Counted from the first letter of the stretch, positions 33,901-41,751 are shown. The stretch is 64,000 nt of DNA from Terrisporobacter petrolearius (GCF_020748185.1 NZ_JAHZMO010000001.1:213987-277986); one strand, 5' to 3'. Made by a program: numbers and translations. The notes: generated from the sequence alone by a model not told the origin.

Positions 33901-34692
33901 ATGTTTGAATATGGTAAAAAAACTTACATAATGGGAATTCTAAATGTTACTCCAGATAGTTTTTCAGATGGAGGAAACTATACAAGTGTGGAAATAGCAG
34001 TTAAACATGCTAAAGAAATGATTGAAGATGGAGCAGATATAATAGATGTTGGAGGGGAGTCTACTAGGCCAGGTCATAAATTTGTTTCAGCTGAGGAAGA
34101 AATAGAAAGAATAGTTCCTGTGATAAAAACACTTAAAAATAGTATTAATGTGCCCATATCTATAGACACATATAAATCACAAGTGGCTGAAGAAGCATTA
34201 AAGTTGGGAGCTGATATGATTAATGACATTTGGGGATTAACTTATGATGAAAATATGGCTAATATTATAGGAAAATATGATGCTTCTGTTTGTATTATGC
34301 ATAATCAAGAAGGAACAGACTATGACAAAGATATAATGGAAAGTATAAAAGAATTTTTGAATTGTAGCATAGGCAAAGCTTTAAAAGCTGGAGTGAAAAA
34401 AGAAAAAATAGTTTTAGATCCAGGGATAGGATTTGGAAAGACTTTCGAACAAAATTTAGAAGTATTAAAAAGGTTAAATGAACTTAAAAGCCTAGGGTAT
34501 CCAATTTTGCTTGGAACCTCAAGAAAATCTGTTTTAGGAAATATAGTTGGAGGAGAACCTAGAGAAAGAATTGAAGCTACTGTAGCAACAACAGTTTGTG
34601 GAATAAGAGATGGTGTTGAAATAGTTAGAGTTCATGATGTAAAAGAAAATCTACAAGCTGCAAAAATTGCAGATAGAATATATAGAGGTTAA
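33901..34692 (+). CDS. folP: Dihydropteroate synthase
   Basis: Enzyme joining 6-hydroxymethyl-7,8-dihydropterin pyrophosphate with p-aminobenzoate; target of sulfonamides. Start chosen at ATG 33901, seven bases after AGGAG; ATG 33886 overlaps that site. The 263-aa protein shows IMGILNVTPDSFSDGG (about residues 10-25), DGADIIDVGGESTRPG (about 45-60), SIDTYKSQVAEEAL, INDIWG, DPGIGFGKT (about 178-186) and GTSRKSVLG (about 207-215). It follows folE by 18 bases. Confidence 0.97.
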   Translation: MFEYGKKTYIMGILNVTPDSFSDGGNYTSVEIAVKHAKEMIEDGADIIDVGGESTRPGHKFVSAEEEIERIVPVIKTLKNSINVPISIDTYKSQVAEEALKLGADMINDIWGLTYDENMANIIGKYDASVCIMHNQEGTDYDKDIMESIKEFLNCSIGKALKAGVKKEKIVLDPGIGFGKTFEQNLEVLKRLNELKSLGYPILLGTSRKSVLGNIVGGEPRERIEATVATTVCGIRDGVEIVRVHDVKENLQAAKIADRIYRG

Positions 34693-34694
34693 TT

Positions 34695-35060
34695 ATGGAT
34701 AAAATAATTTTAAGTAATTTAGGTTTTTACGGTTATCATGGAGTTTTAGAGGCAGAAAAAGTATTGGGTCAAAAGTTTTTTATAGACGTTGAACTTTTTC
34801 TTAGTACAAAAGAAGCTGGCAAAAGTGATGATTTAACAAAATCTGTTAGTTATGCAGATATATATGAAATAATAAAAGATATAACAGAAAATAAAAGATT
34901 TGATTTAATAGAAGCTTTGGCAGAGGCCATTGCAGGAGAGGTTTTAGAAAGCTACACTATTATTAAATCTATTATGGTTAGAGTGAAAAAACCAGAAGCG
35001 CCTGTAAATGGTATTTTTGATTATTTTGCTGTGGAAATTAGGAGAGATAAAGATGAATAG
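34695..35060 (+). CDS. folB: Dihydroneopterin aldolase
   Basis: Enzyme of 121 aa converting 7,8-dihydroneopterin to 6-hydroxymethyl-7,8-dihydropterin and glycolaldehyde. Motifs: LGFYGYHGVLEAEKVLGQKFFIDVEL (N-terminal signature, about residues 9-34), SVSYADIYEII (about 51-61), LIEALAEAIA (about 74-83) and the VRVKKPEAPVNG segment with the catalytic Lys (about 98-109). Starts 2 bases after folP and overlaps folK by 8 bases, indicating tight coupling. Confidence 0.96.
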   Translation: MDKIILSNLGFYGYHGVLEAEKVLGQKFFIDVELFLSTKEAGKSDDLTKSVSYADIYEIIKDITENKRFDLIEALAEAIAGEVLESYTIIKSIMVRVKKPEAPVNGIFDYFAVEIRRDKDE

Positions 35061-35547
35061 AGCTTATTTAGGTCTAGGAACTAATATGGGACATAGAGAA
35101 GGATATTTAAGACAAGCCTGTAAAACTCTTCAGCAACATGGAAATATTAATATTTTAAAAATATCAAAAGTCTATGAAACAAAGGCATGGGGATATACAG
35201 AGCAAGAGGATTTTTTAAATATATGTATGGAGATAGAAACTTCATTATCTTCTATAGAACTATTAGAAGTTTGCCATGAAATAGAAGAGATGCTAAACAG
35301 AAAAAGAGTAATAAAATGGGGACCGAGAACTATTGATGTGGATATTTTGTTTTTTAACAATATAATAAGTAATGACGAAAAGTTGACTTTACCACACCCA
35401 AGAATTAAAGAGAGGGCTTTTGTATTAATTCCTCTTATGGATTTAAACAAAGGGTTGATTATTGATAATAAACCTATATCGTATTATATTTCTAAATTAA
35501 GTAAAGAAGAAATAGATGAAGTTAAAGAAGTTAGCGTAAATATTTAA
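35053..35547 (+). CDS. folK: 6-hydroxymethyl-7,8-dihydropterin pyrophosphokinase
   Basis: Enzyme of 164 aa that transfers pyrophosphate from ATP to hydroxymethyl-dihydropterin, making the FolP substrate. Start chosen at ATG 35053, overlapping folB, because the family begins with the strand AYLGLGTNMGHREGYL seen here. Other motifs: SKVYETKAWGY (about 38-48), FLNICMEIET and the signature WGPRTIDVDILFF (about 90-102), with PHPRIKERAFVLIPL following. Last gene of the cluster, followed by a terminator. Confidence 0.96.
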   Translation: MNRAYLGLGTNMGHREGYLRQACKTLQQHGNINILKISKVYETKAWGYTEQEDFLNICMEIETSLSSIELLEVCHEIEEMLNRKRVIKWGPRTIDVDILFFNNIISNDEKLTLPHPRIKERAFVLIPLMDLNKGLIIDNKPISYYISKLSKEEIDEVKEVSVNI

Positions 35548-35562
35548 ATGTTTTTAATTAAT

Positions 35563-35612
35563 AAAAAGAAGGCTAATTTACATATTTAGTGTAAATTAGA
35601 CCTTCTTTTTTA
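35563..35612 (+). terminator. Intrinsic terminator of the folate operon
   Basis: Long stem AAAAAGAAGG-CTAATTTACA with TGTAAATTAGA-CCTTCTTTTT (one bulge), loop TATTTAG and T-run. Confidence 0.88.
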
Positions 35613-35661
35613 TTGTCATCGATTTAAGTAAGTGCTATAATTTTTATAACCCCCTAGGGGG
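35613..35661 (+). promoter_or_regulatory. Promoter with CsoR-type operator for the MATE-csoR operon
   Basis: TTGTCA (35613-35618), 17-bp spacer, TATAAT (35636-35641). The perfect palindrome CCCCCTAGGGGG (35650-35661) lies at the expected transcription start. A short GC-rich palindrome in this very AT-rich context is typical of operators bound by CsoR/RcnR-family repressors, and the family gene is second in the operon. Confidence 0.75.
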
Positions 35662-35678
35662 GATATGGGAGGGATATT

Positions 35679-37007
35679 ATGGATTATTTACTTAAAAATA
35701 AAAATAACATAATAACTATTATTACCTTAGCCATTCCTGTAATTATAGAGAATATACTTCAAACTCTGCTTGGAACTGTAGATACTTATTTTGCTGGACA
35801 AATCAATGATAATGCTATTGCAGCTATAGGTGTGACTAACTTAATTATGAATGTATTTATTGTATTTTTTACAGCTATTAGCATAGGAACAAGTGCTGTT
35901 GTTGCAAGAAATTTTGGAAAAGGAGAAATGGATAAGGTTAAAGAAGCTACGGAACAATCAATTTTTTTAGGAATTATAATTAGTTTAGTTGTAGGAATAA
36001 TTAATATATTATTTTATGAGCAGATTTTAAACCTGTGTGGAGCAACTAATGAGGTTTTAGACTTTACTATACCTTATTATTTAGTTGTTGCTGTTCCAAT
36101 TATATTTTTGTGCTTATCATTGATTTTATCTAGTTGTTTAAGATCAACAAAAGATACAAAAACGCCTATGATTGCCACTGCTTTCGCTAATATATTAAAT
36201 TTAATATTAAATATACTTTTTATAAAAATGAATATGGGGATTATAGGATTAGCTTTAGCAACGACTATTTCTAGGTGTATAAATGTAGCTATATTATTAA
36301 TTAAGCTTAAAACGTGCAATATTCATGTAAAAATTAATAAAGAGGCTATTAAAGAGGGAAAGGATACTTTAAAAGCTATAATTAAAATTGGAGCACCTGC
36401 AGGAATAGAAAAGTTAATAATGAGATTGGGCCAATTAGTTTATAATAGTATGATTATTTCTATTGGAGTTTCAGCTTATGTTGCGCATAATATTGCAGGA
36501 AACATTGAAAGTTATACTTATATTCCAGCTCTAGGATTCGGTGTGGCAACAGCAACTCTTGTTGGTATTAGCTTAGGAGAGGGAGATAGTGAAAAATCAA
36601 GAGAAATAGTATATTTAGCTGATATAATAACTACTGCTTGTATGGTATTGATAGGCATATTTTTATTTATATTTGCTCCACAAATAGTAAAAATATTTAC
36701 AAATACTGATCAGGTACAAATTATGGTGATTAATGTACTTAGATTAATTGCACTTTTTCAGTGCTTTATTGCTATAACGCAAATCTTTACTAGTGCATTG
36801 CAAGGAGCAGGAGATACTAAATTTCCTATGTATACCACATTATTTGGAATTTGGGGTGTAAGAGTTGGTATAGGATATTTTTTAGGAATAATAATGAATT
36901 TGGGGTTATTTGGAGTATGGATAGCATATGCTATTGACATTACTGTAAGAGCATTCATACTTATTATAAGATTTAATCATGGAAAATGGAAAAGTATAGC
37001 TATATAA
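35679..37007 (+). CDS. MATE family efflux transporter, CsoR-linked
   Basis: MATE protein of 442 aa with about 12 membrane segments: ITLAIPVIIENILQTLLGTVDTYFAG at the N-terminus (about 14-39), SIGTSAVVARNFGKGEMDKV (about 65-84) and the second-half motif ALGFGVATATLVGISLGEGDSEKS (about 285-308). It resembles the DinF/NorM-like branch. The gene is 16 bases upstream of a CsoR-family repressor and behind an operator-like palindrome. MATE proteins are not usual CsoR targets, which are mostly copper ATPases and chaperones, so export of a metal chelate or a metal-linked toxic compound is possible but unproven. Confidence 0.92.
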   Translation: MDYLLKNKNNIITIITLAIPVIIENILQTLLGTVDTYFAGQINDNAIAAIGVTNLIMNVFIVFFTAISIGTSAVVARNFGKGEMDKVKEATEQSIFLGIIISLVVGIINILFYEQILNLCGATNEVLDFTIPYYLVVAVPIIFLCLSLILSSCLRSTKDTKTPMIATAFANILNLILNILFIKMNMGIIGLALATTISRCINVAILLIKLKTCNIHVKINKEAIKEGKDTLKAIIKIGAPAGIEKLIMRLGQLVYNSMIISIGVSAYVAHNIAGNIESYTYIPALGFGVATATLVGISLGEGDSEKSREIVYLADIITTACMVLIGIFLFIFAPQIVKIFTNTDQVQIMVINVLRLIALFQCFIAITQIFTSALQGAGDTKFPMYTTLFGIWGVRVGIGYFLGIIMNLGLFGVWIAYAIDITVRAFILIIRFNHGKWKSIAI

Positions 37008-37031
37008 TTAAGAAGAAGGGAGATGAATAAA

Positions 37032-37325
37032 ATGGAAAATAATAAAGAACACAACCACAATCATTCTCACAAAAATACAAAAGCAGTAATAAATAGACTT
37101 TCTAGAGCTATTGGACATTTGGAGTCTGTAAAAAGAATGGTAGAAGAAGGACGAGATTGTAGTGAAGTTTTAATACAAGTTTCAGCTGTAAAATCTTCTA
37201 TTAATAATATAGGGAAAATAATTTTACAAGATCATATAGAACACTGTATTGTAGATGCGCTAGAAACTGGAGATGAAAAAGTTCTTCAAGACTTAAATAG
37301 TGCAATAGATAAATTTATTAAGTAA
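37032..37325 (+). CDS. csoR: CsoR-family metal-sensing repressor, Cu(I)-type ligands
   Basis: DUF156 family protein of 97 aa. ATG 37032 is preferred because GGGAG ends directly before the in-frame ATG at 37023. The N-terminus is His-rich (HNHNHSH, about residues 7-13). After the first helix (INRLSRAIGHLESVKRMVEEGRDC) the residues Cys43, His68 and Cys72 are spaced exactly as the Cu(I) ligand triad Cys36-His61-Cys65 of M. tuberculosis CsoR. The protein should be an all-helical tetramer that leaves DNA on binding Cu(I). It is the distal gene of the MATE operon and probably represses it through CCCCCTAGGGGG. Confidence 0.9.
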   Translation: MENNKEHNHNHSHKNTKAVINRLSRAIGHLESVKRMVEEGRDCSEVLIQVSAVKSSINNIGKIILQDHIEHCIVDALETGDEKVLQDLNSAIDKFIK

Positions 37326-37504
37326 AAATAGTGTACTGATAAAATAGTAGATATTAAAAATGTTTTAAATGTATAGCATTGGGTATATATATATAATCGA
37401 CTTACTATTTAATAATACTTTTAAAATTAATATGCCATTATGAAGCTTTTGATTTGTAAGGCTAAAATAGTCATGTGTAAGTTTAATTAATGTAATATAT
37501 AGGA

Positions 37505-37537
37505 AAAAGAGAGGAGTAAAATCCTCTCTTTTTTATT
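37505..37537 (+). terminator. Intrinsic terminator in the csoR-3D protein gap
   Basis: AAGAGAGGA (37507-37515) with TCCTCTCTT (37522-37530), then six T. It lies 180 bases after csoR; the sequence between them has no open frame and could be a csoR 3' UTR or a small RNA. Confidence 0.8.
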
Positions 37538-37665
37538 AAAAAATAAAAAAAGTTAAAAAAAATAAAATATTTTTTCTAACTAAAATTATTTAAGGCTAAC
37601 ACAATTGAAACTCTTGAAAATGCTTATGTGATTTTAGACAAAATAATTAAGAAAATAAAGATATT

Positions 37666-37755
37666 TGTTACCTGTTTGTAACTTTTACACAAAAAAAGCT
37701 TTCAAAAGTTACAAAAGTGTAATAAAATAGATTCATGGAATTACAAAATTCGACA
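37666..37755 (+). promoter_or_regulatory. Regulatory region before the SH3/3D gene: WalR-like box, inverted repeats, Spo0A-like box
   Basis: TGTTAC-CTGTT-TGTAAC (37666-37682) fits the WalR/YycF consensus TGTWAH-N5-TGTWAH exactly. TTTGTAACTTTT (37675-37686) and AAAAGTTACAAA (37704-37715) form a 12-bp inverted repeat. On the minus strand TGTCGAA (37749-37755) equals the Spo0A box core. Each motif alone is expected by chance in AT-rich DNA, but their clustering before a cell-wall gene is suggestive. The gap 37326-37803 holds otherwise only the terminator above. Confidence 0.45.
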
Positions 37756-37803
37756 ATAACGAAAGTGATTAGATTAAAATAAAATAATAACGGGGGGAGA
37801 CTT

Positions 37804-38559
37804 ATGATAAAAAAAACAATAAGAACTATAACATTAGCTATGATGTTAACTGTATCAGCTTTTGCATCAATAAGTAAGGCAGATGCAGCAAATATTACAG
37901 GAACAGTTACAGTAACTTCATTAAACGTTAGAAGTGGAGCTTCAACATCATATTCAGTATTAGGAAAGATTAGCAAAGGCGAAAAAGTAGAAATATTATC
38001 ATCAAGAGATGGATGGTATGAAATAGAATACGGCGACAACAAAACTGGATGGTCATGTGATGACTATATATCAAAAAATACTACTTCAGGAACAGTAACA
38101 ACAACTTCATTAAATGTGAGAAGCGGTGCGTCAACATCATATTCCATAATAGGAAAACTTGGTAAAGATGAAAAAGTAGAAATTTTATCAACAAATAATG
38201 GATGGCATGAAATTCAGTACTCACAAAATAATACAGGATGGGTAAGTACTGACTATATTACTACAACATCAGATAATACATCAAAAGATGTAGCAAAGAC
38301 TTTAAATGTTAAGGCTTATGCGTATACTGGAGACGGAATAACAGCTACAGGTACAGTTCCAAAATATGGGACAATAGCAGTAGATCCAAGTGTAATACCA
38401 TATGGAACAAAGGTTTATATAAAAGAGCTAGATAAAGTATTTACTGCAGAGGACTGTGGAGGAGCAATAAAAGGAAATACAATAGATATATTTATGCCAA
38501 CAGAAAAAAATTGTAATGATTGGGGTATAAAAAATATAACTATAGAAATATTAAAATAA
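37804..38559 (+). CDS. Secreted cell-wall protein: two SH3b domains plus 3D domain
   Basis: Protein of 251 aa with a signal peptide (IKKTIRTIT start, hydrophobic core, cleavage near ADA, about residue 28). Two bacterial SH3 domains follow (about 32-90 and 95-153), each with SLNVRSGASTSYS and a closing TGW motif; they bind peptidoglycan. The C-terminal 3D domain (about 167-251) has the three conserved aspartates in AVDPSVIPYG (194), TAEDCGGAIKGN (217) and TIDIFM (228), the catalytic barrel shared with MltA/YocH-type lytic enzymes. YocH-like proteins are WalR-regulated wall hydrolases in Bacillus, which fits the upstream box. Confidence 0.9.
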   Translation: MIKKTIRTITLAMMLTVSAFASISKADAANITGTVTVTSLNVRSGASTSYSVLGKISKGEKVEILSSRDGWYEIEYGDNKTGWSCDDYISKNTTSGTVTTTSLNVRSGASTSYSIIGKLGKDEKVEILSTNNGWHEIQYSQNNTGWVSTDYITTTSDNTSKDVAKTLNVKAYAYTGDGITATGTVPKYGTIAVDPSVIPYGTKVYIKELDKVFTAEDCGGAIKGNTIDIFMPTEKNCNDWGIKNITIEILK

Positions 38560-38592
38560 AAAAATGGCCAACTAGATGTTGGCCATTTTTTT
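38556..38592. terminator. Bidirectional terminator between 3D gene and brnQ
   Basis: AAATGGCCAAC (38562-38572) with GTTGGCCATTT (38578-38588), A-run before and T-run after; serves both convergent genes. Confidence 0.88.
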
Positions 38593-39883
38593 ATGCACTA
38601 ATTTTACTTAAATTATCTTTATTTCTCTTATCGTTTATTATAAATTTGCCTATAAGGCCTCCTATTATAGCTGGTACTACCCAGTTAAATCCAATGGAGT
38701 CTAAAGGCAATTTATGTACAAAGTCTATATTTATACCTAAACTATCAATAACATTTAATAAACCTATTAATAAAGTTATATAAGCTGAGCATTTAAAAAC
38801 TGCTGATTTAGAAAAACATTTGTTAAACGTACTCATAATTACCAATAATAGAGATACAGGATAAATAATAGTTAAAATTGGAGCTGCAATAGCTATTATT
38901 TTATCTACACCTAGGTTAGAAGCTACAGAACTAAAGATACAAATAAAAGTAACTAAATGAGAGTATTTTAATTTTTTATTAGTTACATCTTCAAAATATT
39001 TAGCAGTAACGGAGGTTAAGCCTATAGATGTAGTAAGACATGCAAATGCAACAATTATACCAAGTAATACAATTCCACTTTTACCTAGTAAACTATTAGT
39101 TATATTTACAAGTAAAGCAGTTTGAGAAATAGATGCATCGTATACTGTTGAAACTGTTGCCCCTAAGTATGCTAATCCACCATATACAATAACTAGTCCA
39201 CATCCAGCAATAATTGCAGAGTTTAAAGTCATAGATATATTCTCTTTTTTATCGATATATCCTTTACTTATAAAAGAAGTCATTATTAAAGTTGTAACTC
39301 CTCCTATACCTAAAGCGTCCATAGTTTGGTATCCTTGGCTAAGTCCATTTACAAATAAATTATTGTCAGTATTTATATTCAATTGACCAATAGGAGACAC
39401 AATTCCCTTTGTTATTAAAAGTCCTAAAGCAATTAGAAGAACTGGAGTTAAAAATTTGCCTATTATATCCATAACTTTTGTGGGTTTTATTGTTAATATA
39501 AACGTCAATCCAAAAAATAAAATAGAAAAAATCACTGAATTAATAGAAGAAGTAAGTGGTAATATACTCATTTCAAATGTTGTAGCTGCTGTCCTTGGTA
39601 TAACTAGTATAGGACCAAGACAAAGCATCATTATAACCTCTAAAGCAACTCCAAATTTTTTGCCTGCCTTACCAACAATATTTTGGAAAGAACCAGATTT
39701 AGCCACAGCATTGATTGATAACAAAATTATTCCAACATCAGCTAATACAAACCCTAAAAAACTTATTAGCCAATTACTACCTGAAATCATACCTATAAAA
39801 GGAGGGAATATTAAGTTTCCTGCTCCAAAAAACATAGAAAAAAGGGCAAAACCAATTATTATTATATCTTTATTTTTATTCAT
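38591..39883 (-). CDS. brnQ: Branched-chain amino acid carrier, LIVCS family
   Basis: Membrane protein of 430 aa with about 12 hydrophobic segments. The LIVCS family N-terminus is plain: IIIGFALFSMFFGAGNLIFPPFIG (about residues 6-29), and GYQTMDALGIGGVTTLIMTSF (about 184-204) and GLTSVTAKYFED further on are also conserved. It imports leucine, isoleucine and valine with Na+ or H+. Ribosome site GAGGTG lies before ATG 39883. Upstream is a long leader with a leader-peptide frame and a terminator hairpin, so expression is probably attenuated. It converges on the 3D gene. Confidence 0.94.
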   Translation of the reverse strand: MNKNKDIIIIGFALFSMFFGAGNLIFPPFIGMISGSNWLISFLGFVLADVGIILLSINAVAKSGSFQNIVGKAGKKFGVALEVIMMLCLGPILVIPRTAATTFEMSILPLTSSINSVIFSILFFGLTFILTIKPTKVMDIIGKFLTPVLLIALGLLITKGIVSPIGQLNINTDNNLFVNGLSQGYQTMDALGIGGVTTLIMTSFISKGYIDKKENISMTLNSAIIAGCGLVIVYGGLAYLGATVSTVYDASISQTALLVNITNSLLGKSGIVLLGIIVAFACLTTSIGLTSVTAKYFEDVTNKKLKYSHLVTFICIFSSVASNLGVDKIIAIAAPILTIIYPVSLLLVIMSTFNKCFSKSAVFKCSAYITLLIGLLNVIDSLGINIDFVHKLPLDSIGFNWVVPAIIGGLIGKFIINDKRNKDNLSKISA

Positions 39884-39910
39884 TTTTTACACCTCAGATT
39901 TAAATTTTAA

Positions 39911-40184
39911 TATATAAAAAGCCACATAGCATACACTATGTGGCTTTAGGCCTAGGATTAATAAAAGCTACATAGTGATTATCCATGTGGCTTTGCATAA
40001 CAAATTAATTCTAGCCATCATAGATACAAATTTTTTAGATTTGTACCTATGATAATTTTACATATCTCATAAATACAAATCTATCTAAAATAGCTAAAAT
40101 AATATAAATTAAATTGTGTGTTTTTAGTTAGACTTATATTTTTCATTTTTTCTCCTTAAGTTACTACGTTGAATTTTGTTTTAT
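39911..40184 (-). promoter_or_regulatory. Multi-arm transcription attenuator leader of brnQ
   Basis: Read on the minus strand, the leader has arms A (40067-40083), B (40036-40052) and C (40018-40030) that allow A:B or B:C pairing (TAGATTTGTA/TACAAATCTA and TTTGTACC.../...TACAAA), then arms 1 AAAGCCACATGG (39983-39994), 2 CACTATGTAGCTTT (39964-39977), 3 AAAGCCACATAGTG (39934-39947) and 4 CTATGTGGCTTT (39918-39929). 1:2 and 3:4 form two hairpins, 3:4 being an intrinsic terminator with T-run; 2:3 is a near-perfect alternative antiterminator. No T-box motif was seen. The gap 39884-40375 otherwise contains the two divergent promoters. Confidence 0.75.
40081..40146 (-). CDS. Candidate leader peptide of the brnQ attenuator, 21 aa
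   Basis: ATG 40146 follows AAGGAG by 5 bases. The peptide is MKNISLTKNTQFNLYYFSYF plus a final Arg. Six of its last ten residues are Phe or Tyr (F12, Y15, Y16, F17, Y19, F20), and it contains only one Ile and two Leu. The stop codon TAG forms the first bases of hairpin arm A, so a ribosome on this frame would control A:B pairing. An aromatic-rich leader before a branched-chain carrier is unexpected. Translation is inferred from the ribosome site only. Confidence 0.5.
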   Translation of the reverse strand: MKNISLTKNTQFNLYYFSYFR

Positions 40185-40190
40185 GAAGTA

Positions 40191-40219
40191 ATGATACAAA
40201 ATTTACTGAAAATTGTCAA
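40191..40219 (-). promoter_or_regulatory. Promoter of the brnQ leader
   Basis: On the minus strand TTGACA (40219-40214), 17-bp spacer, TATCAT (40196-40191). Transcription start expected near 40184, giving a leader of about 300 bases. Confidence 0.8.
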
Positions 40220-40251
40220 CATATAAATTTTATTGCTTTTGATAAAATTGT

Positions 40252-40313
40252 TGTAGAAAAATGTAGAAAAATGTATAAAAATATTGAAAATATACATAAG
40301 TACAGTATATAAT
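40252..40313 (+). promoter_or_regulatory. nupC2 promoter with three tandem 10-bp repeats
   Basis: TGTAGAAAAA (40252-40261), TGTAGAAAAA (40262-40271) and TGTATAAAAA (40272-40281) lie head to tail, two bases before the -35 TTGAAA (40284-40289); spacer 18, -10 TATAAT (40308-40313). The 10-bp period keeps all copies on one helix face, as for arrays of activator or repressor sites or a phased A-tract element. Confidence 0.65.
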
Positions 40314-40375
40314 AATTAAAGTGTTAATATATATAAATAAATTGATACAAAAAATATGGAAGATGGGTTGATAAA

Positions 40376-41584
40376 ATGACAATATTATTAAACATAATAG
40401 GTATAATTGTTTTACTAGGTATATTATATTTCTTTTCTTCAAATAAAAAGTTAATAGACAAGAAGATGATATTAAAAGCATTAGTGTTACAATTTGTACT
40501 AGCATTTTTGCTAGTTAAATTTCCCTTAGGGCAAGTATTAATCGAGAAAGTATCTGATGTGGTAACTAATATATTAGGTTATGGAAGGGAAGGTCTTGAA
40601 TTTATATTTGGATCTTTAGCTGATGGTGGAGCGCCAACAGGATTTATATTTGGAATACAAACATTAGGAAACATAATTTTTATCTCAGCTTTAGTTTCAG
40701 CATTATATTATTTAGGAGTTATAGGATCTGTTGTTAAAGTTATAGGTGGTATAATAGGTAAGGTACTTGGAACTTCAAAAGTAGAGAGTTTTGTTGCTAC
40801 TGCAAATATGTTCCTTGGACAAACTGAATCACCAATATTAGTAAGTAAATACTTAAAAAATATGACTGAAAGTGAAATAATGCTTGTTTTAGTTTCGGGA
40901 ATGGGTAGTATGTCTGCTACAGTACTTATGGGATATTCAGGTATGGGTATACCAATGAAATATTTATTAATAGGTGGAGCTTTAGTTCCTTTAAGTAGTA
41001 TAATAGTTTCAAAACTTATGTTACCAGAAAATAAAGAATTAAAAATAGATGAAGCTGAAGAAATCAAGATTGATAATAAGGGTGATAATCCTAATTTAAT
41101 CTCAGCAATATCTCAAGGAGCAAATGATGGACTTAATATGGTTCTTGGTATAGGAGCATCTCTTATAGCAATATTATCTTTAGTTGCACTTGTTAATGGT
41201 ATTCTTGGAATATTTGGATTATCTTTAGAGCAAATACTTTCTGTACTATTTGCACCATTAGGATATTTAATGGGATTTGACATGAATAATGCTCAGCTTG
41301 CAGGCCAATTACTTGGAAGTAAATTAGTATTAAATGAATTTGTTGCCTTTGGTCAATTGGGAGAAGTTATAAAAACTCTTGATCCAAGGACAGCTTTAGT
41401 TCTTTCTGTTTCATTATGTGGATTTGCTAATGTAGGTTCTATAGGTATATGTATATCTGGAATATCTGTATTTTGTCCGGAAAAAAGAAATCAGTTAGCT
41501 AAGCTAGCGTTCAGAGGAATGATAGGTGGTTTTACAGTAAGTGTACTTAGTGCATTAATAGTTGGATTAATAGTAGCAATATAG
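40376..41584 (+). CDS. nupC: NupC-family nucleoside transporter, second copy
   Basis: Carrier of 402 aa, closely similar to the product of the gene at 28291 across its length (for example KKMILKALVLQF, FIFGSLADGGAPTG, MFLGQTESPILVSKYL, GANDGLNMVLGIGASLIAI, SKLVLNEFVAFGQLG). It lacks most of the acidic insert between domains found in the first copy, which explains the 26-residue difference. It is a single-gene unit with its own promoter, so it may serve nucleoside uptake under different conditions or with different specificity from the operon copy. Confidence 0.94.
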   Translation: MTILLNIIGIIVLLGILYFFSSNKKLIDKKMILKALVLQFVLAFLLVKFPLGQVLIEKVSDVVTNILGYGREGLEFIFGSLADGGAPTGFIFGIQTLGNIIFISALVSALYYLGVIGSVVKVIGGIIGKVLGTSKVESFVATANMFLGQTESPILVSKYLKNMTESEIMLVLVSGMGSMSATVLMGYSGMGIPMKYLLIGGALVPLSSIIVSKLMLPENKELKIDEAEEIKIDNKGDNPNLISAISQGANDGLNMVLGIGASLIAILSLVALVNGILGIFGLSLEQILSVLFAPLGYLMGFDMNNAQLAGQLLGSKLVLNEFVAFGQLGEVIKTLDPRTALVLSVSLCGFANVGSIGICISGISVFCPEKRNQLAKLAFRGMIGGFTVSVLSALIVGLIVAI

Positions 41585-41592
41585 TCTGTATT

Positions 41593-41622
41593 AAAAGGAG
41601 TCTTTAAGACTTCTTTTACTTT
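41593..41622 (+). terminator. Intrinsic terminator after nupC2
   Basis: AAAAGGAGTCTT and AAGACTTCTTTT hairpin with a very short loop and a T-rich tail. Confidence 0.7.
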
Positions 41623-41714
41623 TACAATAATATATTATTTATTCAAATTTGAAATAAAATTTAAAAAAATCTTAAGAGAAAATAAGTTGATTTTACATAT
41701 GGAATATAATGGTT

Positions 41715-41743
41715 TTGACAAAAATAATCTTATATGGTAATAT
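41715..41743 (+). promoter_or_regulatory. rnpB promoter
   Basis: TTGACA (41715-41720), 17-bp spacer, TAATAT (41738-41743), start near 41750, just before the RNase P RNA. Confidence 0.8.
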
Positions 41744-41751
41744 AAATGAAG

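Noticed and set aside
39456..39917. 153-codon plus-strand frame over brnQ
   Set aside because: Antisense shadow of the carrier gene; repeated Pro/Ile/Asn composition and no ribosome site.
39884..40240. T-box riboswitch for brnQ
   Set aside because: The conserved AGGGTGGNACCGCG element is absent; alternating hairpins and a leader frame explain the region better.
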